This document shows, one piece after another, positions 33,836 through 45,444 of a stretch of DNA of 64,000 bases. Both the position numbers and the translations under genes were made by a program. The stretch comes from Circinella minor (taxonomy: Eukaryota > Mucoromycota > Mucoromycetes > Mucorales > Lichtheimiaceae). The number at the start of each line of letters is the position of its first letter. Position 1 is the stretch's first letter. The stretch covers positions 62,001 to 126,000 of the forward strand of contig JAEPRB010000050.1 of the NCBI GenBank assembly GCA_016758965.1. Reading direction: 5' to 3'. The notes below the pieces were generated by a model, which ran no database searches, was not told the DNA's origin, and saw only the letters and a list, made by a program, of their open reading frames with translations.

Positions 33836-35046
33836 AAAATAATAAACACATAATACTTTTATTTTACTTATTTAATAATATTTGATCAGAAATATGTAAT
33901 ATATATTTTAAGTATGATAGGCACATAACTTTGGGATGTATTAATTTCGACTATCATGATATAAAAATTGTTAGCCTGATTAACTATATATTTATGCGCA
34001 AGATATCAACGAATGAAAGGAGTTACATTCGTTTTTTTTTTATTTGAAAAGATACAAAAGAGAAAGAACAGACTTGCCGGGCGTATTGTTATTTTTTATA
34101 GTTATGAAGTGACAATCTGAGGTTTGTTTGATACAATGATGGCTCCCATCAATTTGACACTCATCAAATTTCTATTCTCAATAACTTCACAAATTTTCCG
34201 CGTATGAATAATAACGATATACAAAGAAATACTAGTGAAAGACGGTTCGTTAACTTTGATACCCTTTAATTTTCACCTTGAAACTAACGGGTTCCACTGT
34301 AAATCAATACACAAAAGTCATTTGATATCATACAGGTGCAATATGTTTAAACAAGGACAGATTTACATGTGCAATTTTCTTATGGTTACGTAGCTTGTTT
34401 ATTGTTAAAGTTAGTGGTGCATTTATGTTTTTTTCCCTATCATAAAGAAAATGATTTCACAGAATCTAAGCACCAAATTATTTATATTTGAATGATCGTT
34501 TTATTATCTTAATAATGACAATAAGTTGATAGTATTTCTTCGCCATCTCTTTAAAAATCACTTTAAATCTTGTTGAAAGGTGCTAATTTTCTACAGCAAC
34601 CAATGTCACTTTGTTTCTGAATCTTTCGTCATACTTCCGGTAATCTACAAATACTTAATCTTTTGTATCATATCATCTATAGAGAAAAATAAATTCACGT
34701 CTTATTGATTTGGTATTTTTTTCTTTCGCTCAAACTGCCGAAAGTGTTAAAATTATGGAAAAGAAAGATAAATATGAATTCACAGTAATTGTTGCCGTGT
34801 TATATGCGTTATCTTTAGAAAAAACACATGGGATTGTGTACACACAATACAGGGTGCTTTCTTCGGATCGAAAATTTTTTATGCATTTACATCCTACGTA
34901 CCCTAAAACAGTACGTACATAAAAATTGAAGTTGTTATTATTATAAAACAACGTTTAACTGACTATGCCGTTTATTCTTCAACTTCCACCCAACATAGCC
35001 ATATTCGTTAATTTGCAAATATTTGTCTCTTGAATTATCTCATAGA

Positions 35047-35220
35047 AACAAATCAGTGACTGGATCGACGAAGTGTGCCTGTGTTCATGCTTGTCGTTGT
35101 TTATTTTTGGGTTGGAATAAAGTGGGGCCCTGGATGAATAAAAATAAAATAGTGAACGTTTCGAATCTTTTGAGATTACGTAATGCCTTTAAAAGTAGTT
35201 TTCTGGAGCAAGTTGAATAA
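35047..35220 (+). pseudogene. Possible exon relic with a Cys-rich motif
   Basis: The frame reads a compact protein-like segment: KSVTGSTKCACVHACRCLFL, then GWNKVGPWMNKNKI and LRLRNAFKSSFLEQVE, stop. It has four closely spaced Cys residues and a Trp-rich motif, unlike random AT-rich translation. No start codon context, splice partner or neighbouring exon was found. I believe similar motifs occur in multi-copy Mucorales hypothetical proteins, but I cannot confirm it. Confidence 0.3.
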
Positions 35221-36190
35221 CTTAATGAGGTACTATATAATACTTATGTGGATGCGTATAGCTTTGTCTGACACAAAGTTTTAGAATTTTACCTTTGAAT
35301 ACAGCTTAAATGAATAGTGATTACTGGACATATCAATTCACTTGTAGTGAAACTATTAATTGTTAGAGCTTTCTAAATATTACTTTACATCTAGTCCCAA
35401 GTGAGCACTGTTTTTAGACTCTTTCACGTAAAATATCAGTGTCATATCAAATTCAACGTAATGACGGTGATCAAGGAGTTACTGACGAGATTTAAAAAGT
35501 GAATACAATACCTATGTATATCAGATATATTTAGAAAAATTAGGAAATCAAAAGTCTTAAACAAGAATATTGGTAATCTAACTATATATTGGTAATGAGA
35601 AATTATAACTACGTAATAAAACTAAAAGTAAAAAGAAATAATACTTCTAACAAATCTGTAATAACCGATATTAAACTAATACATATTAATCTAATTTGTG
35701 ATAATCGTTATTTGCTATCTTCAGAAAGACTAACAAGGTACCAGAGCACTCCAAGTCATTTCTATATATATTGTGAATTTTTAAAAACTTTCGAGTGGTT
35801 TAAAGTATTTTGTTTTTTCTTGAGAGTGTGAAAATCTACGTAAAGAATATAATGTACATATGTTTAGTCTCTGTACATATCATAATACTGCGCTACAAAA
35901 AACTATCCTCTGCTAATGATGACGATTTACAAAATGAATATGTAATGGTTGAGAAGGGAAAAATAAAAGGAGACACTTGCTATATAATTAATTTAAATAA
36001 TATCTCATCTTCTATACTTTTAAATACTTTCAGGAGAAATAGGCACTACGCTTCTTTTCTTGTCAAGCTCGTGATTCCCTTTTTTTCTACTCCCCTTTAT
36101 TTTCTATACACTAATACGTAACAGTAAATGATATAGATCACATTTTTTATACTTACTCGAGCGCTCCACTCCTTATTTTAAATTTACTTG

Positions 36191-36200
36191 TATATAAATA
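36191..36200 (+). promoter_or_regulatory. TATA box of the small secreted protein gene
   Basis: TATATAAATA lies 99-108 bp upstream of the ATG at 36299, followed by T/C-rich leader sequence. It is among the clearer TATA elements in the window. Confidence 0.55.
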
Positions 36201-36298
36201 ACAATCATCTATTTTTTTGTATATCCGTTAATCTCTCTACTTTTTTTCTTTTTTAAGAATAAAAAACAGTTATAAGCACTGCAACACTACAAATTAAC

Positions 36299-36583
36299 AT
36301 GAAGTATCTTTTTCAAGTCGCTATTATCACTTCCACTTTATTGATGACCATTAGTCCACAAGTAGCCTATGGTATATCAAACTGTTATTGTACGATGAAG
36401 CTTCCGTTACTAATAACCCAAAACACAAGAGAATGTTGTATGAGCGATCACGGAACGATGATAGGAAATTACTGCCAACTTGCGGCAAGTAATGGTGATG
36501 CTGAAAAAAAATTTAATGATTGCTGCGTTAAATCACCTATAAAAGTTCCTGTTTTAACCTTTGGAAAATGTATTGAACATTAA
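36299..36583 (+). CDS. Small secreted 8-cysteine protein, 94 aa
   Basis: Unknown function. A hydrophobic signal peptide at residues 1 to about 25 (MKYLFQVAIITSTLLMTISP, then QVAYG) is followed by a mature part of about 70 residues with eight Cys in the order C-x-C, CC, C, CC, C. Even number and doublets suggest four disulfides. The spacing C-x-C-x15-CC-x11-C-x15-CC-x14-C does not match hydrophobins, which have their first doublet after a single Cys and different gaps. There is no membrane anchor and no KEX2-type dibasic site after the signal. The single exon has its own TATA element about 100 bp upstream and stands alone in a gene-poor region, as many secreted small proteins of fungi do. A role in the cell surface or in interactions is possible; none is shown. 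Confidence 0.75.
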   Translation: MKYLFQVAIITSTLLMTISPQVAYGISNCYCTMKLPLLITQNTRECCMSDHGTMIGNYCQLAASNGDAEKKFNDCCVKSPIKVPVLTFGKCIEH

Positions 36584-37079
36584 AATGCAATAACGATAAC
36601 TTCTTTTTCACACTTTATTTTTTATTTTCTATTGTTTGAGTGTAACACTTATGTATTGTTTTCCTACTCTTTTTTTGTTCCAGATCTTTTTTTTTTACTA
36701 TACAATGTTTTTTTCTTCTATAGTTGCCATAGTAGAATTTAATTTGCAAATTAGCAACTGTTTTTAATAAAGAGCACAAAACAATATTACTGTTGGTACA
36801 GTTTCGACATTTATAAAGTATACTTATAGATCTCAAGTTTCATCATACAACTCGAACAAGTTCTTTAGAGTCGCTAGTATTTTTCGTATATATAATTTAT
36901 AAAAAAAAATATGAAATGAAATACTTTACGTACGTATATGCATGTACAGTGCGAATAAGAAAAAATTATGTACAAATATATATATATATATATATATAGT
37001 AAGGAACAGAACAAAAAAACAGAGTGAAAATTAAGGGAAAAGTATGCCATTAAAATTATATAACATTATTTATAAGGGA
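36584..37079. other. Convergent intergenic region
   Basis: About 500 bp between the stop of the small secreted protein and the stop of the Sec2-like gene. T-runs and an alternating TA run near 36978-37000; both 3' UTRs are probably here. No gene seen. Confidence 0.55.
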
Positions 37080-38549
37080 TTAACAAAACAAGTATGAGCG
37101 AGCATCAAACAATTTAAATATGGTTAAAAGTGTGGATTCAGCAGAAATATCATCCTTGATCATAATTCCAGAACGTGCCCAAAACATATATAAACGTAAC
37201 CAAACCATTTCATGAAACAAGCTTTCAATTGAACGTTGTTGACCTTGTAAGCCCAGATGAAGATGTCGTATAAACTCGTAAAAATTGGAAACAGCTAATA
37301 ATCGATCCTTACATGGTCGATCAATTCGTTGCCATGATTTGTCGTTGTTGTTTAACCGAAATTGAAATACATCGTCTGGTGTTGTGTTGTTACTGTTACG
37401 TGTTTCTTTTAATTTGTCTTCTTGGTGATTAGCTTCTCGATGACAATGTGAAATACGTGCACCGCACGCGTAACAGCATGTTGATGGTGGCGATGATGGT
37501 GTTGATACTGATGCTGTGACTTTTTCAATCTGACACCGTCTACGTACTAATGAATTTAACAATTTTCGTCCCGATAACTTTTTCATTCTTTGAAGACATG
37601 GATAAATGTCTTGCTCTAGACATTGTTTTATAAAAGGTAATAGGTGTACATATTCCAGGGACGATACAGAGCGAACACGCTGAACAAAGTCACGGAATAG
37701 TGCCAGTCCATTTACGTCCATGGATGGTTGAATCATCATTATTGACTGCTGTTCTTTACCTTCATTGTTACTACAATAGCTGATGTGTTGACGCAATGAT
37801 CTTTCCCTATCGAGCTGATTACGTAGTAATTTCAGTTCATGAGCAGCCGATTCCATATGTTTTTTTGCAACTCGTCTTTCACGAGCGACCATTTCATTAG
37901 CTTGTTCAAAAAGCTGAGTTGAAAGATCTTCAAGTTCGTCTTCTGTTTGTTGTTTTTCTTGAGTTGCTCTATCTGCCTTCTCAGTAACATCTTGTAATTT
38001 TTGATTAGCCAGTGTAAGACATGCTTTAAGTATAGAGATTTCTTGTTCTTGTTTTTTTACTTTGAGCTGAAGCTGTTTTATCAATGTCGCTTTAAGAGCT
38101 TTCTCGTTGTTGGCTTGTTTGTCATCGTCAATTCGTAATTCTACAGCAGTAGTAGCATCTTCTTCGTCACCATTGTCTTCTTCAATCCAGGGTATTGTGG
38201 GCGAATTGTTTGCTGTTGTGGTGCTCGTACATCTCAATGACAAACTCGAGTTATTCATGATATTTGGAAAAAATTGTTGCTGCGTTACTGAAGACACATC
38301 TTGTAATAAAACTGATAGAAATGTTGATGATGCTGATTTCGTCAAAAATTGTGGAGAAGATTTATAAAACCGATAGTCCATTTTCTCTTCTTCAGCAAGC
38401 TCTGGTGATGATATCATTGATAAATCAGGAGTTAATTTTTGCTGTTGTCGTTGATGTTGATATTTATCATCTTGTTTATTAAAACTAGTAAATGATTTTA
38501 CTATCTGAAAAGAATTGATATTTTCTGGATAAGCATTATCAACCGTCAT
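37080..38549 (-). CDS. Sec2/Rabin8-like guanine nucleotide exchange factor
   Basis: Sec2 activates the Rab GTPase Sec4 (Rab8) on secretory vesicles for polarised exocytosis. Single exon, 489 aa. Residues 1-150 are low complexity with an acidic patch. Residues about 150-250 form a long coiled coil that contains the Sec2 signature (ELEDLSTQLFEQANEMVARE), the helical surface that opens the Rab nucleotide pocket. The C-terminal half has a zinc-ribbon-like CCYACGARISHC segment (residues about 355-370) and a helical end, as in fungal Sec2 and Rabin proteins downstream of the coil. There is no membrane span. The gene is intronless although most neighbours are intron-rich. The start is the first ATG of the open frame. 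The exact Rab partner is inferred from the family. Confidence 0.85.
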   Translation of the reverse strand: MTVDNAYPENINSFQIVKSFTSFNKQDDKYQHQRQQQKLTPDLSMISSPELAEEEKMDYRFYKSSPQFLTKSASSTFLSVLLQDVSSVTQQQFFPNIMNNSSLSLRCTSTTTANNSPTIPWIEEDNGDEEDATTAVELRIDDDKQANNEKALKATLIKQLQLKVKKQEQEISILKACLTLANQKLQDVTEKADRATQEKQQTEDELEDLSTQLFEQANEMVARERRVAKKHMESAAHELKLLRNQLDRERSLRQHISYCSNNEGKEQQSIMMIQPSMDVNGLALFRDFVQRVRSVSSLEYVHLLPFIKQCLEQDIYPCLQRMKKLSGRKLLNSLVRRRCQIEKVTASVSTPSSPPSTCCYACGARISHCHREANHQEDKLKETRNSNNTTPDDVFQFRLNNNDKSWQRIDRPCKDRLLAVSNFYEFIRHLHLGLQGQQRSIESLFHEMVWLRLYMFWARSGIMIKDDISAESTLLTIFKLFDARSYLFC

Positions 38550-40687
38550 CGTGAAATTTTTAGAATATAAGGTTTTAAGGTTTTTGTTGTTAAATTAAAA
38601 AAAAAATAGATATATATTAAAAAAGAAGAAGGAAACAGATCGAATGTTTTTTTATCCAATTCCAATAAGTAAAAAAAAAAACCAAATAATAATGATATGA
38701 TTATTCCAGAAAGAGAAAAAAAGTAAATAACATTATGCTTTGTATACAGCTGAACCCTATAAAGGCAAGAGAAAATCGGCAGTTTTTTGTAATGAAGAAA
38801 ATTTCATCTCCATTTTCCCGGAAAATTTATTTATAGTATATTGTTATTGTTTAATTATACTGATGCGTTACAGCCCGAGGAAACATTATTAGTTTTAGTA
38901 TTAGATAACCAATTTTAGTATCTGCAATATATTATATTTCTCTTGCTCACACCATCTTGTCAACAACAGTTAATAAATAATATTTAACTGTATATAACAA
39001 ACGAATAACCCGGAACAATTTTTATTGATCGCACGGTTACACACAAAAGTTATGAGATCATGTAAAGAGAGCAGTTGAATTTTTTTTTAAAAAATATGAA
39101 AGATGATTTTATGTATTCGATAGCATTTTACTTAAATTTTATTATACGTATGTCAATGATGGACAGAACAATCCATTTATTCACATTACTATTATTATAA
39201 GAGTGAATCAACCAGGAACTAGTGCTAATCAGGTTCGAGAGAATGCATCAGAAACGAACCCCAGGTCAATGAATTAAAAAACTGTGCGTATTAGCAAGAA
39301 AGATTTGTTGTAAATTGAAAAGCCTTTCCCATTACATTTTTCGTAGCATACACGTGTCAGAAAATAACGACAACAATAGCAACTCAAATACATCTTCTTA
39401 TATTTTCATAGTAATGAAGACATATCATCCTTGACAGTAAAGTGATTATGACGACAACGTTACCAATGGCCAATTGTATATGATAACTACTTAGTAGACA
39501 AAGTCCAATTTAAAGGGTTGTTTGTGTACAATTTAGAGATAGACTAACGTGCTCAAGACAACGTCCACGCTATAATAACCTTTTAATATAAAGAAGAATG
39601 GTGGTGCGTTGATTTTAACCTAGAAGTCTCTTGTTTAATCATAACGAACATTGTATGAACTAAAAAAGGATGTTACAGCGAATATAAATAGTTAAGGAGA
39701 GTTTGAAAATGATATCTTTATAGCGCTCTTTAAGATAGTGTTAATAATTCTTCTAATCAGCTAGGATTGTTGGTGTAAAAAGTAATAAAAAGAAGAAATT
39801 ATTGACACCAAGCAAAAATAAAAGCCATGAAAAAAAATAAAGTTACTTATAAGCACAAATTATTATTATGAATGTTAGGGAGAACCAAGTATATATGTCA
39901 AAAAAGAATAAGCCATCGTTACCCAGACAAGATAGCCCAAATTATGATAGGATATATTATTAGAAGAAAAATTGTATCTGCTAATGTCAGTTAATATGGT
40001 ATACGTACTTTATAAAATGACAAAATCGAAATGTCGTCTGCTATCTAAATGCCCATATATTGATAGCATGCTGAGTTCATTTTAAGGTACCATATTCTGT
40101 ATAAGTTTATTCAGAAAAAAAATGGTTCAGCTTCTTTCTATTCCATCCAATTTTAATCAACTCATCATGTTTACAAGCATTGAAAAACTGGGGAGAAAAT
40201 ATCCATTTTGGTGGTGGTAATAGGATCAATATATTCACAGCATTTACTGCAAAAGAGATAACGTATTGCGTTTCTTCTTATAGAGATATGGGAAACAGAA
40301 ATCAGGGCAAGAAAACTAATCGTACAATAGATTCGCTTATTATTTGTAAACCTTACAAGGAAGAGGTAACAAGTATGTGATAATATAATTCACGTCTATT
40401 TACTGTTATAATTTATGATAATTAAACTGTACCATGGAAGATTGTTCTAATTATACTATTACAACCATCATAGTTTTTCATTTTACGTATTTTTGAAAAA
40501 ATATTGCATGAAAAGAAAAAAGAAATCTTGAATGCTATTTGTCGGGCGCAAAAAAGAAATAAATATATTTTTTTTTCGTAGATCCATCACCCAGTTAAAG
40601 AAATACCGCCACCCTCTCCTCTCTTTTAAACTACCTTAATTTTTTTTTGTTCTCGTTTTACTGCCTTGGCAGGGCCTTAATCTGTCA
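38550..40687. other. Gene-poor divergent intergenic region
   Basis: About 2.1 kb between divergent starts of the Sec2-like gene and the glycosyltransferase. AT-rich; no repeat structure, intact gene or RNA gene recognised. The 66-codon frame at 40180-40380 has no support. Both promoters should lie at its two ends. Confidence 0.5.
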
Positions 40688-42775
40688 ATGACTCCGGTAA
40701 ATAATCTATTTCTTTTTTCACTTCTATTTTTGTATTGAATGGTGACGCTGAATGAATCATCTAGAAAAGTGAAAAGAATAAACTGACATCATTTAGTCCC
40801 TCCCTTCCTTTCGACAGCGCTCACTATCACTGTCATCATTAAATGTACCACGTCGACTTCACTTACCCTTAATCTTGTTACGATTATTATGTTTGATACC
40901 CGCTGGTTTCGGTCTTATACGAAGTACAACACGTGCATGGTCTCAACCTTTATATGATGAAACAGGCATTTTCAAAAATAAAACTACTCCATTAATCTAT
41001 AGTGTTGCATTATTATGGGTAAAGGTTTTCTTATACTCATCTTACAATATAATCATAACTATTTCAATCTAATAAACATTACTATTTGGATATAGTGTGT
41101 TCTCGCTGGATATTGGAGTTGGATTCTTACAACGAGTATGCTTCGACGATGGCTATATCATTATGAAATAAGCAACGCACTTGTTCGGCTCGTTACATTA
41201 ACTGTAGTCAACTGGTCTGTGTCAGCATTCATTGGATCTTATTATGGTGCAGACCAACCGTTATGGCAATGGATGACTGTATGTTTTATTCTACTCGTTT
41301 CGAATATTCTCAAACTCATGATTGCATCGAGTCCAAAATATGCAAACAAGAAATCATCCTCTTCATCATCATCATCATCATCACTTTCTCCATCATCAAC
41401 CATCGCATCATCAACTACAACATCCAATTTATCTTCTTCAACAACAAGAGCAACAGCATCGATGACATCTGGTGGTGTTAATGGTGCTGGAAGCTTTTTT
41501 TCACCATCCACGTCAAACTTTTTCAGCACAATTACTCATAAATCCACAGTTGTACGTGTTCTTGTCTTACCTTTGTTCTTCGTTGTTATTATGACAATGT
41601 TTGCCACATTACATCAAGTTAGTTTATTACGACATTATGGTACAGCTCTGATGACTGAATCAATCGCTTCATCAGCTGCCAACCATTTATCAAACAGTTT
41701 CCAACAACATTCAGATTTGATCAGTGATTCTAGTACGGCTATACGTGTCATGGTGATTATTTTGTCGGCTTGGACACCTCGAAGTATTACAAACCGTCAA
41801 ACATTCCGAGAAACAACTTTACAATTGATGCCCCGCGATTCCAAAGATATCACATACATGTACCGTTTTGTCATTGGTCAACCACCTAATGAGAAAGTCA
41901 AACAATCAATGGGACCCAAAATAGATGCTGAAATTCAACAGCACGGGGGCGATTTATTGGTGTTGCCATGTTCGGATACTTATGAAGATTTGAGTAAAAA
42001 AGTATTTAGTTCATTAGAGTGGGCTGAACAATATGATTTTGATTATTTTATCAAGACAGATGATGATATTTTTGCAAGATGGGATACAATTAGTAAAGAA
42101 TTGCTTGAATTGGGAATTAAGGATCGTTATTGGCAAGGACTAAGTTACTGGTAAATATATATATTATATAATCTTAGAAAGAAAAGACAGATACACAGAA
42201 ATGATGTGTGTGTGTGTGTGTGTCCTCCCAGACTTTAGGATGGGAAATACACATGCTACATTATTAAATCATATTTACTACATAGGAATATACCGCCGAT
42301 CCGAGATAATTCAAACAAGAACAGCGAATTAGAATACCCACTTCCGCTATTTCCGCGCTTTACAGCTGGTGCATTGTATATTCTATCACGCGATCTAGTA
42401 CATTTGATTGCTCGAGGACCGCGGATTTTTGTCAAGAATGAAGACCAAAACTTGGGTGTATGGTTATATCCTTACAAAGTTGAGCCTATTTTTGATCGAA
42501 GGATACAGCAAATTGATGTATGTGAAGAAGATATGATTGCAAAGCATTTTGGTAATTTTGATGATCCAGATGCTATTGGTGGAACAATGTATGATATGTT
42601 GAATAATATCAGGAGTGGAAAGAAGATGTGTGAAGGGTTTAGAACCAAGTTTTGTGCTTTATGTTATCCCTCTTGCCAAGGAAAAGTTAATCACTGGAAA
42701 GATTGGAATTTCAAATGTGATCCTGAAAAAGGCATTAGTCTGCTTAATATGGGTAAACTCACTCTTTTGGAGTAA
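40688..42775 (+). CDS. GT31-type galactosyltransferase-like membrane glycosyltransferase
   Basis: Probably transfers a sugar from a nucleotide donor in the Golgi lumen; the family (Galactosyl_T, GT31) includes beta-1,3-galactosyl- and N-acetylglucosaminyltransferases. Proposed exons: 40688-40696 (9 bp: ATG ACT CCG), 40818-41018, 41096-42150 and 42286-42775, 584 aa. The first exon is chosen because exon 2 has no ATG in frame and follows a strong pyrimidine-AG acceptor. The N-terminal third has several hydrophobic segments, then a Ser-rich linker (about residues 150-200) and another span near 200-225. The catalytic part has the DxD-type metal site FIKTDDDIFARWD (Asp 392-394) and later RFTAGALYILSRDLV and EDQNLGVWLY. 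The tail has a CALCYPSC cluster. Several N-terminal spans are unusual for a normally single-span type II enzyme. Acceptor and linkage are unknown. Confidence 0.82.
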
Positions 42776-43315
42776 AATTGATTATTTTTATCCATTCCAC
42801 CCCATTGTATTTCTTTCATTCCGCTCCCTTTCTGCTTAGATGTTGTATATAAATATAATATAATAAGATAAAATCTAATATAATAAAAAAATATATAATA
42901 AATTGTATTTCGTCCCAAAGTCAAATTTTCTTTTTAATAGTATAAAGAGGAAAATCAAGCACTATATGAAAAATAGAAAGATTTTCTTTACTACGTATAT
43001 ATATATGTGTGTATATTTGTGTGTGTATGTGTGTGAGAGAGAGAGTGTGTGTGTTCGAGAAGTGTCGTGCGTGTACAAGTGTATTTTTTTAACAAAAGAA
43101 AAAAAACGAAAAGGGGATAGAAAAAAAAGGGTCATGTTGCCGTAAGCATGTGCGTGTTTTTTTTTTAGAATAAAGAAAAATTCATTCGTAAAATAAGAAA
43201 GAAAGGTTTGGGTGATGCGTATAGAAAAAAAAGAGAAGTGTATATAGTATTTTGTATATATATAATCAAGTTGTGTACATAGGTAAAAATAAAGTATATA
43301 TATAAAGAAAAAACT
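42776..43315. other. Convergent intergenic region
   Basis: About 540 bp between the stop codons of the glycosyltransferase and the fumarate reductase. Contains GT/GA simple repeats around 43005-43060. No gene seen; the 3' UTRs should lie here. Confidence 0.55.
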
Positions 43316-45444
43316 TTACTTCTTGTGAGTACCAATGATAGCATAAGGAGCATACTTTTCAACAACATCTTTCTTGTGAAGCATATTGAATTCTTCAGTG
43401 GCATCACGACCAGCGTAAATCATAATGGCTTTCTTACCACCAGGATGTTCACTCAAGAAATCAGTTACATCCAATACTTGACCATTTACAATAACCCAAC
43501 AATCTTCTGCCTTGTTATGCTTTGCTACTTCCTCTGAAGTATATTCACCCATCTTCTTTGGTTCATCAGCCTTTTTGGCTTCTTCTTTCACGGGTTCAGC
43601 AGCAGGTGCGCCAGCAATAGCAGCTGGAGCAGCACCAGCACCTGGCCAAGCAATTTCAAGGTTGATACGGTTAGGATCAGTTGGGTTGACAGATAAGCTT
43701 ACACCAACGGTACCCAAATGACTGGCAATGGCACCGAGACGTTGTTGAGCAACGTTACCAGAACCTGTGTTGACAAGTTTGTTGAACAAATATTTGGAAG
43801 CAGTTTGACCAGCGACACGACCAAAGACAACACAACCCAAAAGTGATGAACCACCAAGACGGTTGGCACCGTGGACACCACCACACATTTCACCAGCAGC
43901 AAACAAACCTGGAACAGCAACATCACCACCCTTGATTTCAGCATCAGGTGTAATTTCGACACCACCCTAAGAATAATAATAATATACATAATTAGTAACC
44001 AGAAAAAAAAAGAAACATGTTTAAAAAAATAAATGGAAATTTTTATCTTTACCATAGTGTAGTGAAGAACAGGTTGCATATGAGCAACATAAAAGTAGTC
44101 TTCCATCTTGATAGGAACGTTATGGAAGAAACGCTTACCCCAAGGATCCTTTACTTTACCATCAGCAATAGCATTATAAGTATCAAAAGTTTCCTTAAGC
44201 TTTTCAGGAGAGATACCCATTTCCTTGGCCAAAGCAGCACCACTATTAAACTTCTTCATCAAACCACGACCGGCATAATGACGGCAATGCCATTCAATTT
44301 CCTTGGAAGCAGCAGTATTAAGAATCAATCGAATAGGGAATTTGTTCTTCCACATCATACCAGTGACATAATCACGATGACCTAATTCATCACAGAAACG
44401 ATTACCCTCGGCATCCAAGAGCAAACCACCACAACCACGTAAAGCTTCAGCAGCCAAAAATTTAACCTTAGCTCCAGGCTCCTTGGGGTCAACAAGACCT
44501 GTAGGATGGACTTGAACTTTTTCTAAATCGATGGTATTGGCACCAGCAGCACTGGCCATCTTAATGCCATCACCGGTACAATGGTCACCGTTGGTAGTTG
44601 ACAAGTCAAATAATTCGGGACGATGTTTCTTCAAGAGAGAGTTGGGTCCGAAATCAGCAGCGTAACCACCAGTAGCTAAAATAGTAGGACCATAAGCTTC
44701 ATATGTCTTACCATCAGCATCCTTGCCAACAAGAACATATTTAACACCAACAATTTCGTCACCATTCTTGATAAGGTCTTCAACACATGCACGCTTGATA
44801 ATTTTGACACGTTCAGGTTCCTTTACGGCTAAATCTTCAAGACCTTCCATCAAGGCATAAGTAATGGTCATACCAGGGAATTGTTCCTTACCACGATGAG
44901 TACGAGGGAAAGTATGACCACCCAAACGTGATACCAAGCTCAAATCTAATTCAAATTTGTCTTGCAACCATTCGACAGCAGATGAAGAACGACCAGTCAA
45001 AACTTTGATCAAGTCTGGACGAGCCAAATCACGTGCAGACTTTAATGTGTCTTGATAAAATTGTTCAACAGAATCCTTGATATTGTTTTCAATTTGAGTA
45101 CGAGTCAAAGCGCCATTAATACCAGATGTGGCCTTTGTAGAGTTACCACTATTATTGTTGTTGTTATTATTATTACAAGTAAACCAAATAAAAAAAAGCA
45201 GAATTATTTAGTACGTGTAACACAAGCGAGGTAAGAAATTCGGATAAAATAGAGAGAAATCGCCGCTGCATTTAAAAAATACGAAGTAATGGCATGATTT
45301 TTCTTTTAAATATGTGTATACGTACCCAAAGAAAGGATTCTTATCAAGTAACAAGACGTTACCACCGTGTTCATAGACAGTATGTGCAGCAGCAAGACCT
45401 GAAAGACCACCACCGACAACAATAATTTGATTTTTCAAAGACAT
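43316..45444 (-). CDS. Fumarate reductase flavoprotein with C-terminal cytochrome b5 domain (Osm1 type)
   Basis: Osm1-type soluble fumarate reductases reduce fumarate to succinate and help reoxidise FADH2/NADH under low oxygen. Exons in coding order 45444-45326, 45148-44053 and 43966-43316 give 621 aa. The N-terminus has the FAD dinucleotide motif [10 protein letters not shown] (residues 11-20). Active-site and FAD blocks follow: [53 protein letters not shown] and [20 protein letters not shown]. An Ala/Pro/Lys linker leads to a cytochrome b5 domain (residues about 545-615) with heme ligands in HPGG (His 579) and NMLHKK (His 602). The b5 tail suggests electron delivery within the same chain. 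No clear targeting peptide is seen; the protein starts almost directly with the FAD motif, so a cytosolic form is likely from this start. Confidence 0.94.

Larger units (their letters stand above)
33836..36298. other. Gene-poor stretch
   Basis: About 2.5 kb, AT-rich. Contains a possible exon relic at 35047-35220 and, at its end, the promoter of the small secreted protein. Other open frames (34710-34922, 35810-36121) have no recognisable motif or splice context. No RNA gene recognised. Confidence 0.5.

Noticed and set aside
34710..34922. 70-codon open frame
   Set aside because: No homology recognised, both strands open over the same AT-rich stretch, no splice or promoter context.
36299..36583. 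Hydrophobin
   Set aside because: Eight cysteines and two doublets are present, but the order and spacing (C-x-C first) do not match the hydrophobin pattern.
39220..39260. tRNA-like GGTTCGAGAG sequence
   Set aside because: Resembles a B-box, but no matching A-box or cloverleaf could be formed around it.
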